A stretch of DNA of 64,000 bases, from assembly GCA_963601575.1 (NCBI GenBank), contig CAVCFO010000008.1:6051-70050 (forward strand), written 5' to 3'. Under the pieces are notes generated by a model. That model was not told the origin of the DNA. It saw only the letters and a list, made by a program, of their open reading frames with translations, and did no database searches. The translations under genes and the position numbers were made by a program. Numbering within the stretch: position 1 is the first letter of the stretch; the number at the start of each line of letters is the position of its first letter. This DNA comes from CAG-238 sp963601575. GTDB lineage: Bacteria; Bacillota; Clostridia; Peptostreptococcales; Anaerovoracaceae. Shown here piece after piece: positions 34,845-43,900 of this stretch.

Positions 34845-35591
34845 ATGATCATCATCAAATCAAAACAAGAGCTTGATTTAATGCGAGAAGCCGGAAAGGT
34901 TTGCGGACTGATTCTAAGAGAACTCCCGCGCCTTATAAAACCCGGCATCTCGACACTCGAAATAGATCGTTTTGTTGAGAAAACAGTACGTGAGCATGGA
35001 ATGACCGCGGCCGAAAAGGGCTATTGCGGTTATCCTGCAAGCGTATGCGTTTCGATAAATGATGAGGTCGTTCACGGAATTCCGAGCAAAAAGCGCCATC
35101 TGAGAGAAGGCGACATAGTAAGCTGCGACCTGGTGGTCGAATACAAGGGTTATATGGCAGATGCCGCAAGGACTTATCCTGTAGGAAAGGTGAGCCCCGA
35201 GGCAATGCACCTGATAGAAACGGCAGAGCGGGCATTCTATAACGGAATCGCCTATGCGAAGGCCGGAAACAGACTTTATGACATTTCCCATGCGATCCAA
35301 GAGACCGCAGAGGGCGAAGGCTACGGAGTAATCCGGGACTTCGTGGGACACGGGATCGGAAGCAAGATGCATGAAGATCCGCAGATCCCGAATGTAGGAA
35401 AGGCCGGAAAAGGCCTAAGGCTCCAGCCGGGAATGACACTAGCAATCGAGCCGATGATTACCCAAGGAACATGGGAAATCGATGTCCTCGAAGACGACTG
35501 GACGGCGGTTACACTCGACGGCGGACTTGCGGCGCACTATGAAAATACGGTTATTATCACTGATGGTGAGCCGGAATTGCTTACCTTATAA
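34845..35591 (+). CDS. map: Methionine aminopeptidase, type I
   Basis: Removes the initiator Met from nascent proteins. Metal ligands are visible in the contexts SCDLVVEYKGYMADAART (two Asp), GHGIGSKMHEDP (His), AIEPM and YENTV (Glu). 248 residues, two bases after adk. Confidence 0.97.
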   Translation: MIIIKSKQELDLMREAGKVCGLILRELPRLIKPGISTLEIDRFVEKTVREHGMTAAEKGYCGYPASVCVSINDEVVHGIPSKKRHLREGDIVSCDLVVEYKGYMADAARTYPVGKVSPEAMHLIETAERAFYNGIAYAKAGNRLYDISHAIQETAEGEGYGVIRDFVGHGIGSKMHEDPQIPNVGKAGKGLRLQPGMTLAIEPMITQGTWEIDVLEDDWTAVTLDGGLAAHYENTVIITDGEPELLTL

Positions 35592-35612
35592 AGAATAGAA
35601 GGAGATGTATTT

Positions 35613-35834
35613 ATGGCGAAGAAAGACGTCATTGAAGCAGTCGGAACAGTTGTTGACGCGCAGCCGAATGCGATGTTCAAGGTCAAACTAGACAACGGTT
35701 TTGAAGTGCTTGCACACATTTCAGGCAAAATCAGAATGAACTATATCAGAATTCTTCCCGGCGACAAGGTAAAGGTGGAGCTTTCGCCTTATGACCTCAC
35801 CAGAGGGAGAATTACATGGAGAGATAAAGGTTAG
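35613..35834 (+). CDS. infA: Translation initiation factor IF-1
   Basis: 73 residues, single S1/OB fold: EAVGTVVDAQPNAMFKV, GKIRMNYIRILPGDKVKVE, SPYDLTRGRITWR. Blocks the A site during initiation. AGGAG upstream. Confidence 0.98.
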   Translation: MAKKDVIEAVGTVVDAQPNAMFKVKLDNGFEVLAHISGKIRMNYIRILPGDKVKVELSPYDLTRGRITWRDKG

Positions 35835-35844
35835 GAGGATAAAA

Positions 35845-35958
35845 ATGAAAGTAAGAGCTTCCGTAAAACCTATCTGCGAAAAGTGCAAGGTTATCAAGAG
35901 AAACGGCAAAGTTATGGTTATCTGTGAGAACCCGAAGCACAAGCAGAAACAAGGTTGA
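35845..35958 (+). CDS. rpmJ: Large-subunit ribosomal protein L36 (bL36), zinc form
   Basis: 37 residues beginning MKVRASVKPICEKCKVIKRN. Cys11, Cys14, Cys27 and His32 form the zinc site of the C+ type. AGGAGG upstream, ten bases after infA. Confidence 0.96.
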   Translation: MKVRASVKPICEKCKVIKRNGKVMVICENPKHKQKQG

Positions 35959-36086
35959 TTTAAGTTAGTATGGGAAAGGCGGGCATTTACCGGGAGGCTC
36001 GCCCAAAATGCCCTTTCAAAAATTAAAGAAGATCCTGTCTATATCGCCACCCGGACGGCGACGGAAGATAGGGGAAGGAGAAAAAT
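35959..36086 (+). promoter_or_regulatory. Structured leader before rpsM
   Basis: 128 nt with two hairpins: GGGCATTT (35981-35988) / AAATGCCC (36006-36013), extended by GAAA/TTTC across a bulge; and TCGCC (36044-36048) / GGCGA (36057-36061) inside a CTAT / ATAG arm. E. coli S4 represses the alpha operon at this same place; S4 is encoded two genes downstream here. Confidence 0.5.
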
Positions 36087-36464
36087 ATGGCTCGTATAGC
36101 CGGTGTTGACTTACCAAGAGAAAAAAGAGTAGAAATAGGCCTTACCTATATCTACGGAATTGGCAGACCAACCTCACTTGCTATCTTGGAAAAAGCAGGG
36201 ATAAATCCTGACACAAGAGTTAAGGATTTGACCGAAGAAGAAGCAGGTAAAATCAGAAGAATTATCGACGAAGAGTACCTCGTAGAAGGTGATTTGAGAA
36301 GAGAAGTTTCTCTCAACATCAAGAGGCTCATGGAAATCGGTTCCTACAGAGGAATTCGTCACAGAAGAGGACTTCCTGTAAGAGGTCAGAAGACTAAGAC
36401 AAATGCAAGAACTCGCAAGGGTCCGAAGAAGACCGTTGGCAGAAAGAAAAAAGCGACTAAGTAA
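36087..36464 (+). CDS. rpsM: Small-subunit ribosomal protein S13 (uS13)
   Basis: 125 residues, ARIAGVDLPREKRVEIGLTY start and RGLPVRGQKTKTNARTRKGP end. Bridges the 30S head to the 50S subunit. GGAAGGAG upstream. Confidence 0.98.
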   Translation: MARIAGVDLPREKRVEIGLTYIYGIGRPTSLAILEKAGINPDTRVKDLTEEEAGKIRRIIDEEYLVEGDLRREVSLNIKRLMEIGSYRGIRHRRGLPVRGQKTKTNARTRKGPKKTVGRKKKATK

Positions 36465-36481
36465 GAAGGAGGTAGGAAAAA

Positions 36482-36880
36482 ATGGCTAAAGCTGTGAAGA
36501 AAGCAGTTAGAAAAAAGAAAAGAGAACGCAAGAATATTGAAAAAGGCCAGGCACATATCCAATCCACCTTTAACAATACTTTGGTTACTCTTACAGATAT
36601 GAGCGGAAACGCCCTTTCGTGGTCGTCCGCAGGTTCCCTTGGATTCAAGGGTTCAAGAAAATCCACACCGTTCGCGGCTCAGATGGCAGCAGAAGAAGCT
36701 GCTAAGGGAGCTATGGAACACGGCCTGAAGACTGTAGAAGTTTATGTAAAGGGACCGGGCTCTGGCAGAGAAGCAGCAATCAGAGCGCTGCAGACTGCAG
36801 GACTTGAGATCACTCTCATCAGGGATATCACACCGATTCCGCATAACGGATGCAGACCGCCGAAGAGAAGAAGAGTCTAA
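36482..36880 (+). CDS. rpsK: Small-subunit ribosomal protein S11 (uS11)
   Basis: 132 residues, AHIQSTFNNTLVTLTDMSGN and DITPIPHNGCRPPKRRRV end. Platform protein near the E site. AAGGAGG upstream. Confidence 0.98.
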   Translation: MAKAVKKAVRKKKRERKNIEKGQAHIQSTFNNTLVTLTDMSGNALSWSSAGSLGFKGSRKSTPFAAQMAAEEAAKGAMEHGLKTVEVYVKGPGSGREAAIRALQTAGLEITLIRDITPIPHNGCRPPKRRRV

Positions 36881-36899
36881 GAAAGGAGGAGTAATTTAG

Positions 36900-37520
36900 A
36901 TGGCAAGATATACAGAAGCAAACTGCAAACTGTGCAGAAGAGAAGGTCAAAAGCTTTTCTTAAAAGGTGAAAGATGCTACAGCGGTAAATGCGCACTCGA
37001 GAAGAGAAATTACGCTCCCGGACAGCACGGTCAGGCAAGAAAGAAAGTATCCGACTATGGTCTTCAGCTGAGAGAAAAGCAAAAAGCAAAGAGATTCTAC
37101 GGAATGCAGGAGACTCAGTTCAGAAACTTATTCGAAAAAGCTGCTAAGAAGCAAGGTAAGACAGGTGAAAACCTCCTTATCCTGCTCGAGACAAGACTTG
37201 ATAATGTTGTTTTCAGACTTGGATTTGCGGCTTCCAGAAAAGAAGCAAGACAGCTCGTAACTCACGGTCACTTCACCGTAAATGGCAAGAAGGCTAACAT
37301 CCCATCGATGGAAGTTAAAGCCGGCGATGTTGTTGCGGTAAAGGCGAAGAGCCAGAGCTCGCCGAAGTTCAAAGAAATCAAGGAAATGTCAATCACAGTA
37401 CCTAGCTGGATGACAGTTGACGTTGATAAATTAGAAGGTAAAGTTGTAACTCTGCCAAACAGAGACGAAATCGATACTCCGATTGCAGAGCACTTGATCG
37501 TCGAGTTGTATTCCAAGTAA
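36900..37520 (+). CDS. rpsD: Small-subunit ribosomal protein S4 (uS4), zinc form
   Basis: 206 residues. N-terminal CKLC and a second Cys pair (ERCYSGKC) form the zinc-binding C+ version; the S4 RNA-binding domain includes RLDNVVFRLGFAASRKEARQLVTHGHF. S4 starts 16S assembly and is an autoregulator in other bacteria. AAGGAGG upstream. A 176-nt structured gap follows. Confidence 0.98.
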   Translation: MARYTEANCKLCRREGQKLFLKGERCYSGKCALEKRNYAPGQHGQARKKVSDYGLQLREKQKAKRFYGMQETQFRNLFEKAAKKQGKTGENLLILLETRLDNVVFRLGFAASRKEARQLVTHGHFTVNGKKANIPSMEVKAGDVVAVKAKSQSSPKFKEIKEMSITVPSWMTVDVDKLEGKVVTLPNRDEIDTPIAEHLIVELYSK

Positions 37521-37696
37521 GAACCTGTCAAGAGGCGGGTAGTATTTGTTTCACAAATCTCCACCCTCAGGCTCTTGACAGAACCTTGTTACAGGTATCT
37601 GACAAGCGTATACCTGTAATAATGAACCTGTCAAGAGGCGGGTAGTGCCTCGAGATACGTTATTGCGAAACTTGGAATTAGAAGGAGGTTTTTTTA
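37521..37696 (+). promoter_or_regulatory. rpoA leader with duplicated 23-nt segment and alternative hairpins
   Basis: A 23-nt segment beginning GAACCTGTCAAGAG occurs identically at 37521-37543 and 37624-37646. Both copies can pair with the single CTCTTGACAG at 37572-37581 (10 bp). Inside the first arm ATTTGT / ACAAAT forms a further hairpin. Between them TTACAGGTAT (37589-37598) / ATACCTGTAA (37610-37619) is a perfect 10-bp stem. The two long pairings exclude each other. Confidence 0.7.
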
Positions 37697-38641
37697 GTGA
37701 TCGAAATCGAAAAACCAACAATCAATAAATATATTGATGAAGATGGAAACTACGGCAAGTTCGTAGTAGAGCCTCTGGAAAGAGGCTACGGCACAACTCT
37801 TGGCAACGCGCTCAGAAGAATCCTTCTCAGCTCGCTTCCGGGAGCAGCAGTCACATCAGTAAAAATCGACGGAGTACTTCACGAGTTTTCAACAATACCG
37901 GGAGTAAAGGAAGATGTCACGGAAATCATCCTCAACCTCAAGAAGCTTGCAATAAGATTAAACGGAGAAAATACCAAGAGAGTTATCATCAACGCGGTTG
38001 GTCCAAAAGAAGTAACCGCAGCTGATATCATCTGCGACTCCGATATCGAAATTTTCAATCCGGATTTGCATATAGCAGCTCTGGAGGAAAATGCAACGCT
38101 GGTCATGGAGGTTAACCTCGCAAGAGGCAGAGGTTATGTTCCGGCGGAGATGAACAAGACCGAGAATACACCGATTTCGGTAATTCCGGTAGATTCAATC
38201 TATACTCCTGTCAGAAAAGTTAATTTTACGGTAGAGAATACCAGAGTCGGCCAGGTAACAGACTACGATAGACTCGTACTTGAGATCTGGACGGACGGTT
38301 CAATCACCCCTGAGGAGGGAGTTTCCATCGGAGCAAAGATCATGCAGGAACACCTTAACCTGTTTATCCAGCTCACCGATATCACCGGAGCTATGGAAAT
38401 CATGGTTGAAAAGGAAGAAGACCAGAAGGAAAAGGCTCTCGAAATGACTATTGAAGAGCTTGAGCTTTCGGTTCGTTCCTTCAACTGCCTGAAGAGAGCG
38501 GCAATCAATACCGTAGAAGAGCTTACGCAGAAGTCAGAGGATGACATGATGAAGGTTAGAAACCTCGGAAAGAAATCCCTTGACGAAGTAAAAGCAAAAC
38601 TTGAAGAACTGGGACTCGGTTTGAAGCCGAGTGATGAATAG
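37697..38641 (+). CDS. rpoA: RNA polymerase alpha subunit
   Basis: 314 residues. The N-terminal dimerisation domain (FVVEPLERGYGTTLGNALRR) and C-terminal DNA-binding domain (SVRSFNCLKRAAINTVEEL, VRNLGKKSLDEVKAKL) are both present; the latter binds UP elements. It starts with GTG at 37697, after AAGGAGG. Confidence 0.98.
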   Translation: MIEIEKPTINKYIDEDGNYGKFVVEPLERGYGTTLGNALRRILLSSLPGAAVTSVKIDGVLHEFSTIPGVKEDVTEIILNLKKLAIRLNGENTKRVIINAVGPKEVTAADIICDSDIEIFNPDLHIAALEENATLVMEVNLARGRGYVPAEMNKTENTPISVIPVDSIYTPVRKVNFTVENTRVGQVTDYDRLVLEIWTDGSITPEEGVSIGAKIMQEHLNLFIQLTDITGAMEIMVEKEEDQKEKALEMTIEELELSVRSFNCLKRAAINTVEELTQKSEDDMMKVRNLGKKSLDEVKAKLEELGLGLKPSDE

Positions 38642-38668
38642 AACTTGCAATGAAAGGAGAATCTTAAA

Positions 38669-39010
38669 ATGCCAGGATACAGAAAACTGGGCAGACCTTC
38701 GGCTCACAGAAAATCCATGCTGAGAAACCTTGTAACTGATTTGTTCAGAGAAGGAAGAATCCAGACTACGGATTGCAGAGCAAAGGAAGCCGGAAGACAA
38801 GCAGAAAAGTTGATTACTTTGGCAAAACGCGGTGATCTTCACGCAAGAAGACAGGTGCTTGCATACGTTTTTGACGAAACGGTTGTAACCAAGCTCTTTG
38901 AAGAAATCGCGCCTAAGTATGAAGACAGAAACGGCGGATATACAAGAATTCTTAAGTTAGGACCTCGTCAGGGCGACTGCGCTGAAGTTGTTTTCTTAGA
39001 ATTAGTATAA
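38669..39010 (+). CDS. rplQ: Large-subunit ribosomal protein L17 (bL17)
   Basis: 113 residues, PGYRKLGRPSAHRKSMLRNL start and PRQGDCAEVVFLELV end. Last gene of the superoperon, followed by a strong terminator. AAAGGAG upstream. Confidence 0.98.
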   Translation: MPGYRKLGRPSAHRKSMLRNLVTDLFREGRIQTTDCRAKEAGRQAEKLITLAKRGDLHARRQVLAYVFDETVVTKLFEEIAPKYEDRNGGYTRILKLGPRQGDCAEVVFLELV

Positions 39011-39021
39011 GGATATAATGA

Positions 39022-39052
39022 AAAAAGAGCTGCCGGCAGGGCAGCTCTTTTT
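39022..39052 (+). terminator. Terminator of the ribosomal superoperon
   Basis: AAAAAGAGCTGCC (39022-39034) pairs with GGCAGCTCTTTTT (39040-39052); 13-bp stem ending in a T run. Confidence 0.92.
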
Positions 39053-39077
39053 GATATAGAAAATTTCGGGCTAGGTA

Positions 39078-39106
39078 TTGCAAAAGCGCCAAAAATGTGC
39101 TAACAT
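39078..39106 (+). promoter_or_regulatory. Promoter of a candidate small RNA
   Basis: TTGCAA (39078-39083), 17-bp spacer, TAACAT (39101-39106) preceded by TGC (extended -10). It lies 26 bases after the operon terminator and does not lead to a plus-strand gene before addA. Confidence 0.65.
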
Positions 39107-39112
39107 AATGTC

Positions 39113-39200
39113 AAGAGACAAGGTCTTTCGACTTTGCCGATAGAGGGATTAGGCTTTTACAGCCTCGCCGCTCTTGGTTGTAGCAGGAGCGGCTTTTTTT
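39113..39200 (+). ncRNA. Candidate independent small RNA (about 88 nt)
   Basis: Predicted to start near 39113 and to end at an intrinsic terminator: GCCGCTC (39167-39173) / GAGCGGC (39187-39193) followed by seven T (39194-39200). Two further hairpins precede it: AAGGTC / GACTTT (39120-39135) and AGGC / GCCT (39151-39165) within GAGG / CCTC. I recognise no known riboswitch or sRNA family. The next gene, gpmI, is on the other strand, so this is not a leader of an adjacent gene. A hydrophobic frame beginning at ATG 39201 right after the T run is a less likely explanation. Confidence 0.55.
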
Positions 39201-39288
39201 ATGCTCGAAATCGTGATCCGTAAATACTTAAATGTAATCGTAATCTTCATTCTTACCGCCTCTTTCGAAACAAGTGTTTTTGCAAGAT

Positions 39289-40851
39289 TTAGACCAGGCA
39301 AGAGCCGGTCATTTCCGGCGGGGCATCGAGCCCCATCAGGGATAGCATGGTGGGCGCGATGTCGGCGAGCTTTGGCTCGCCAGGCAAATCCTCACGAAAT
39401 TTGCAAGGGGCATCGCTGATGTGGACTAGCGGTACCGGGTTTGTCGAATGCGAGGTCACGGGGCTTCCGCCTGCATCCAGCATCACATCAGCGTTGCCAT
39501 GGTCGGCCGTCAGGAGGATTTGCCCCCCCGCCGAAAGAACCGCAGATGCCACCCTTTCCACGCACACATCAAGAGCCTCGATAGCCTTCACCGCGGCATC
39601 AAATACTCCCGTATGTCCAACCATGTCGGCATTGGCAAAGTTAAGGATGATGGCATCATACATGCCGCTTTCGATCTTTTCTATAACCTTGCCTGTGACT
39701 TCATATGCGCTCATCTGGGGCGCAAGATCGTAGGTTGCAACCTTCGGGGACGGGATCAAAATCCTGTCTTCGAGAGGATTCGGAGCTTCTATGCCGCCAT
39801 TAAAGAAGAATGTAACATGCGCATATTTTTCGGTTTCTGCGATGCGAAGCTGCGAAAGTCCCTTGGATGAGAGATACTCGCCGAGGGTATTTTTTATCCT
39901 CTGAGGCGGGAAAGCCACCTCTACATTCGGCATCGCAGCGTCATATTGGGTCATGCAGACATAAATAAGATCCTCGAGATATTTTTTTCGTGCAAAACCG
40001 TCAAAGTCAGGATCTACGAAGGCGCGGGTGATTTCCCTCGCACGATCCGGGCGGAAGTTGCAGAATATGACTGAATCACCGCCTGCAACGGGCACTGAGT
40101 CCTCGCATACTGCCGGCAGGACAAATTCATCTGTGATACCTTGCGCATAAGAATTTTTTAATACCTCAGAGGCGGAGGCGCAGTGGGGAGCATCGAGCAG
40201 GGTGAGGGCATCGTAGGCCCTCTCGAGGCGCTCCCAGCGTTTATCGCGATCCATGGCATAATATCTCCCGGAAACGACGCCGATCCTAAGAGCCGGGATT
40301 TCATTTCTAAGTTTTTCGATTTCTTCGATATATCGGATTCCGGAGGTGGGCGAAACATCCCTGCCGTCCATAAAAGAGTGAAGCTCTATGCGAGGAACGC
40401 CGCGCTTTGCAGCCAGCCTAACCGTCGCCTTGATATGCTCGATATGGCTGTGAACGCCGCCGTCCGATAAGAGCCCGAAGATATGAAGGGTTGAATTTCT
40501 CTCTATTGCATGGTCTATTGCCTTCTTCAGAGCGGGATTTTCGGCAAAGGTCCCATCTTCTATTGCCTTTGTGATGCGCGTAAGCTCCTGATAGACTATG
40601 CGCCCGGCGCCGATATTGAGATGCCCAACCTCAGAATTTCCCATTTGACCTTCCGGAAGGCCCACTGAGGCGCCGCTTGCCGCAAGGCTCGTATGAGGAT
40701 AGGTTTTGAATATTCTGTCAAGATTCGGGGTGCGGGCCGCCTTGACGGCGTTGCCATATTCCGACGGGTTCAGTCCGAATCCGTCCAGGATCATTAGCAT
40801 CGCAGGGCGCTTTGCACCTTGCGATTTCTTTTGTATATTTATATCTGCCAT
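39289..40851 (-). CDS. gpmI: 2,3-bisphosphoglycerate-independent phosphoglycerate mutase
   Basis: Interconverts 3- and 2-phosphoglycerate in glycolysis. An alkaline-phosphatase-fold enzyme with two manganese ions: MLMILDGFGLNPSEYGNAV with the first Asp, GQMGNSEVGHLNIGAGR with the catalytic Ser, and LLTADHGNADVM near the end. 520 residues. AGGA lies 6-7 nt before ATG. It stands alone, divergent from addA. Confidence 0.96.
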   Translation of the reverse strand: MADINIQKKSQGAKRPAMLMILDGFGLNPSEYGNAVKAARTPNLDRIFKTYPHTSLAASGASVGLPEGQMGNSEVGHLNIGAGRIVYQELTRITKAIEDGTFAENPALKKAIDHAIERNSTLHIFGLLSDGGVHSHIEHIKATVRLAAKRGVPRIELHSFMDGRDVSPTSGIRYIEEIEKLRNEIPALRIGVVSGRYYAMDRDKRWERLERAYDALTLLDAPHCASASEVLKNSYAQGITDEFVLPAVCEDSVPVAGGDSVIFCNFRPDRAREITRAFVDPDFDGFARKKYLEDLIYVCMTQYDAAMPNVEVAFPPQRIKNTLGEYLSSKGLSQLRIAETEKYAHVTFFFNGGIEAPNPLEDRILIPSPKVATYDLAPQMSAYEVTGKVIEKIESGMYDAIILNFANADMVGHTGVFDAAVKAIEALDVCVERVASAVLSAGGQILLTADHGNADVMLDAGGSPVTSHSTNPVPLVHISDAPCKFREDLPGEPKLADIAPTMLSLMGLDAPPEMTGSCLV

Positions 40852-40973
40852 TTATCTTCCTGCTTTCTGATATTTTCTATTTTTATTTTACCAAATTTGC
40901 GGGCTAAAAAACAGTATCGAGGGGAAATTTTTTATGTTAGAATATACATAGCGAAAAGAAATGAGGGAAATGT

Positions 40974-43900
40974 ATGAACTGGAGCAAGGAACAGGCAAGA
41001 GCGATCGAGCTTAGAAACAAAAATATTCTGGTGGCGGCAGCGGCAGGCTCAGGCAAGACCGCAGTTCTCGTGGAGAGGATCAAGCGCCTCATACTCGAGG
41101 AGGGCTGCGGCATCGATGAGATGCTCATAGTCACATTTACCAATGCCGCGGCATCCGAGATGAAGGAAAAGATAGAAAATGCGATCCAAAAGGAAATAGA
41201 GGAGAGCCCTCAGGAAGCGCCTGCGCTAAAAAAGCAGCTAGACCTCCTTCCGCTTGCGAATATCAGCACCTTCCATGCCTTCGCCCTGGATGTGATAAGA
41301 AGGTATTTCTATATAATCGACATCGACCCCAGCTTCAAGATCTGCGATAATATTCAGCAGGAACTGCTAAAGGAGCAGGCGCTGGACGAGCTTCTTCGCG
41401 AATATTTTGAAGAGGCGAGTCCAGAGTTTTTCGCATTTCTTAATAAATATAGCGGCGACAGAAGCGACAACCGGTTCAGACAGACGGTGCGAAAAACCTT
41501 CGAGATAATTCAAAGCCTGCCGGAGCCCTTCGAATGGCTCGAAGGGGCTACAAGCGAGCTTGGCGCAGATTTTGAGAGCTTTTTACATGGCAAAATCTGC
41601 GGCTTCATTTTTGATGAAGCAAGGAATAGGCTCGCAGATGCTAAAGAAAGCCTTGCGAAGGTAGCAGAAATGGCCACGGCCTCCGGCCACGCGGGATTTT
41701 GCGAGATTGCGGGCATATATATGAGGCTTGCAGAAAGTCTCCTCGAAAAGGCCGAGAGCGAGGACTTCGAAGCCTTTCGCGCGCATCTTGCGGAGGCGAA
41801 GATGCCTACGCTTTCCAAAAAATATTTCAGGCCCGATGATACCCATTCGCAAGCTGCGGCGGACGAGTACAAGGAGATGCTAGAAAATGCCAGAATACCG
41901 CTAAAAGAAGCGGTAAGCACGCTAAAAAAGGACTATTTTTATGACAGCCTCAAGAATTTGCATGCCGAGATCATGGGAACCCGAAAGGACGCAGAATTTT
42001 TCCTGAAAATCATGCGAGATTACGATGCGATATTTGGGCAGCTGAAGAAAGAGCGCGGCCTTGCGGACTTTGCGGATATAGAGCATTTTGCCTTCGAAAT
42101 CCTAAAGGATGAGGAGGTTTGCAATTACTACCGCGAAAAGTTCGCATATATATTTATCGATGAATATCAGGACAGCAATATCCTGCAAGAGGCGCTGATT
42201 TCGCGTATATGCCGAAAAAATAATATTTTTATGGTCGGCGATGTGAAGCAGAGCATATATAAATTCAGGCTCGCAGAACCTGAGATTTTCCAGAGCAAGT
42301 ATATGGCCTTCGCAGAGGAAGCAAGGAAAGCAGCAGAAAATGGCAAGGAGAGCCTTTCCGAAAAAATAGATTTGAATAAGAATTTCCGAAGCAAGAAGTC
42401 TGTGATAGACTTCATCAACCGGATTTTTGAAGGCATAATGCCAGGCTATGATGAGAATGCGGCGCTCAACCTTGGCGATAGCCATGGAGAAGAATGTAAT
42501 TTTGCTCCGAAGCTTTTTCTGGCGGAGACGCCTTGGGATAATGAAGACGAGATCGATGATGAGCTGAAGAATATGATCAAGGCCGAGAAGGAAGCGCTGG
42601 CCGCATCGAAGATCATCAAGGACTCCCTCGGAAAGACCATATTCGACAGCAAGAAGGGATGTGAAAGGCCGCTTGCGAAGGGAGATATCGTAATTCTATC
42701 CCGCGGGATAAAAAATTACGGAGACATATTTTATAAGATACTTACGGATAACAACTTGCCGGCCTATGTGGACGACAGCGACGGCTATTTCGATACGATG
42801 GAAATAAATATTTTCATGTCACTACTTGCGATAATCGATAACGAAAAGCAGGATATTCCGCTGCTTACGGTGATGCGCTCGGAGATCTTCGGATTTTCGA
42901 TCCAGGAGCTTGCAAGGATCAGGATCGCAGCCTATCAAAGCGGGCATGAGGAGGATTCCGAAGGGAAATCGCCGCGAAAAAGAGCAATTTCGTATCACGA
43001 TGCATTTGTTAGCTACGCGAAAAATGGGGCTAACAAAGAGCTGGCTGGCAAGTGTTTGCAAGCTATTCAGAGGCTTGCCAAGTGGCGGGATGCGGCGCGC
43101 ATGCTGCCGCTTGAAGAGCTTGTTTGGCAGCTGATGCTGGATACCGGATTTTATATCGCCATGGGCGCAATGCCGTCCGGCGCGAGGAGACAGGCAAATC
43201 TCAGGGCTCTTTGCGACAAGGCTCTCGCCTACAGAAAATCTCAAGGAGGATCCCTATATGGATTCATGCAATATATAGATGCCGTCAAGCAGCACAAGGT
43301 CAGCATGGGACAGGTCAAAATGGCGGCAGAGGGCGATGATACGATTCGTATAATGACGATACACAAATCGAAGGGCCTCGAATTTCCAATGGTTCTCATA
43401 GCGGGAGTCTGCCGCCGCCTCAACTATACGAGGATGGGGCGCGATATAGCAATTCATAAGGATATCGGCATCGGCTTTCCGATCGTAAACTACGAGAAAA
43501 GCCATATGAAGACGAGCATCATACAGAATGTGATCCGCAGGAGGCTCCACCGCGAGGAGGTAGAGGAAGAAAAGAGAATTCTCTACGTCGCGATGACAAG
43601 AGCAAAGGATATCCTCTACCTCCTCGGTATGACAGACGACTATAATGATGAGATAGAGCGCATTGCAAAGTCCGCACCGGGGGACTTATCATATTTTTCC
43701 ATGTGCGGATGCATCGCTTATCAAGATCCCGAGGCGAGGGGATATGTAAGCGGCGATGATCTTATGAACCTGTCGGAGGGGAAGCGCCGATATGCTGCGC
43801 GCGCCCTTGCGCTGCTCGAAATTCCGGAGGGCGCGCCTCAGGAAAACGGATCGCAAATAGGCGATGGAAAGTTATATGATGAAATAGAGGGCAGAATGTC

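Noticed and set aside
39201..39419. A hydrophobic peptide starting MLEIVIRKYLNVIVIF as a type I toxin
   Set aside because: AGGAG is 11-12 bases away across a terminator T run, and the frame runs on into the end of gpmI; I prefer an sRNA terminator, though the peptide is not fully excluded.
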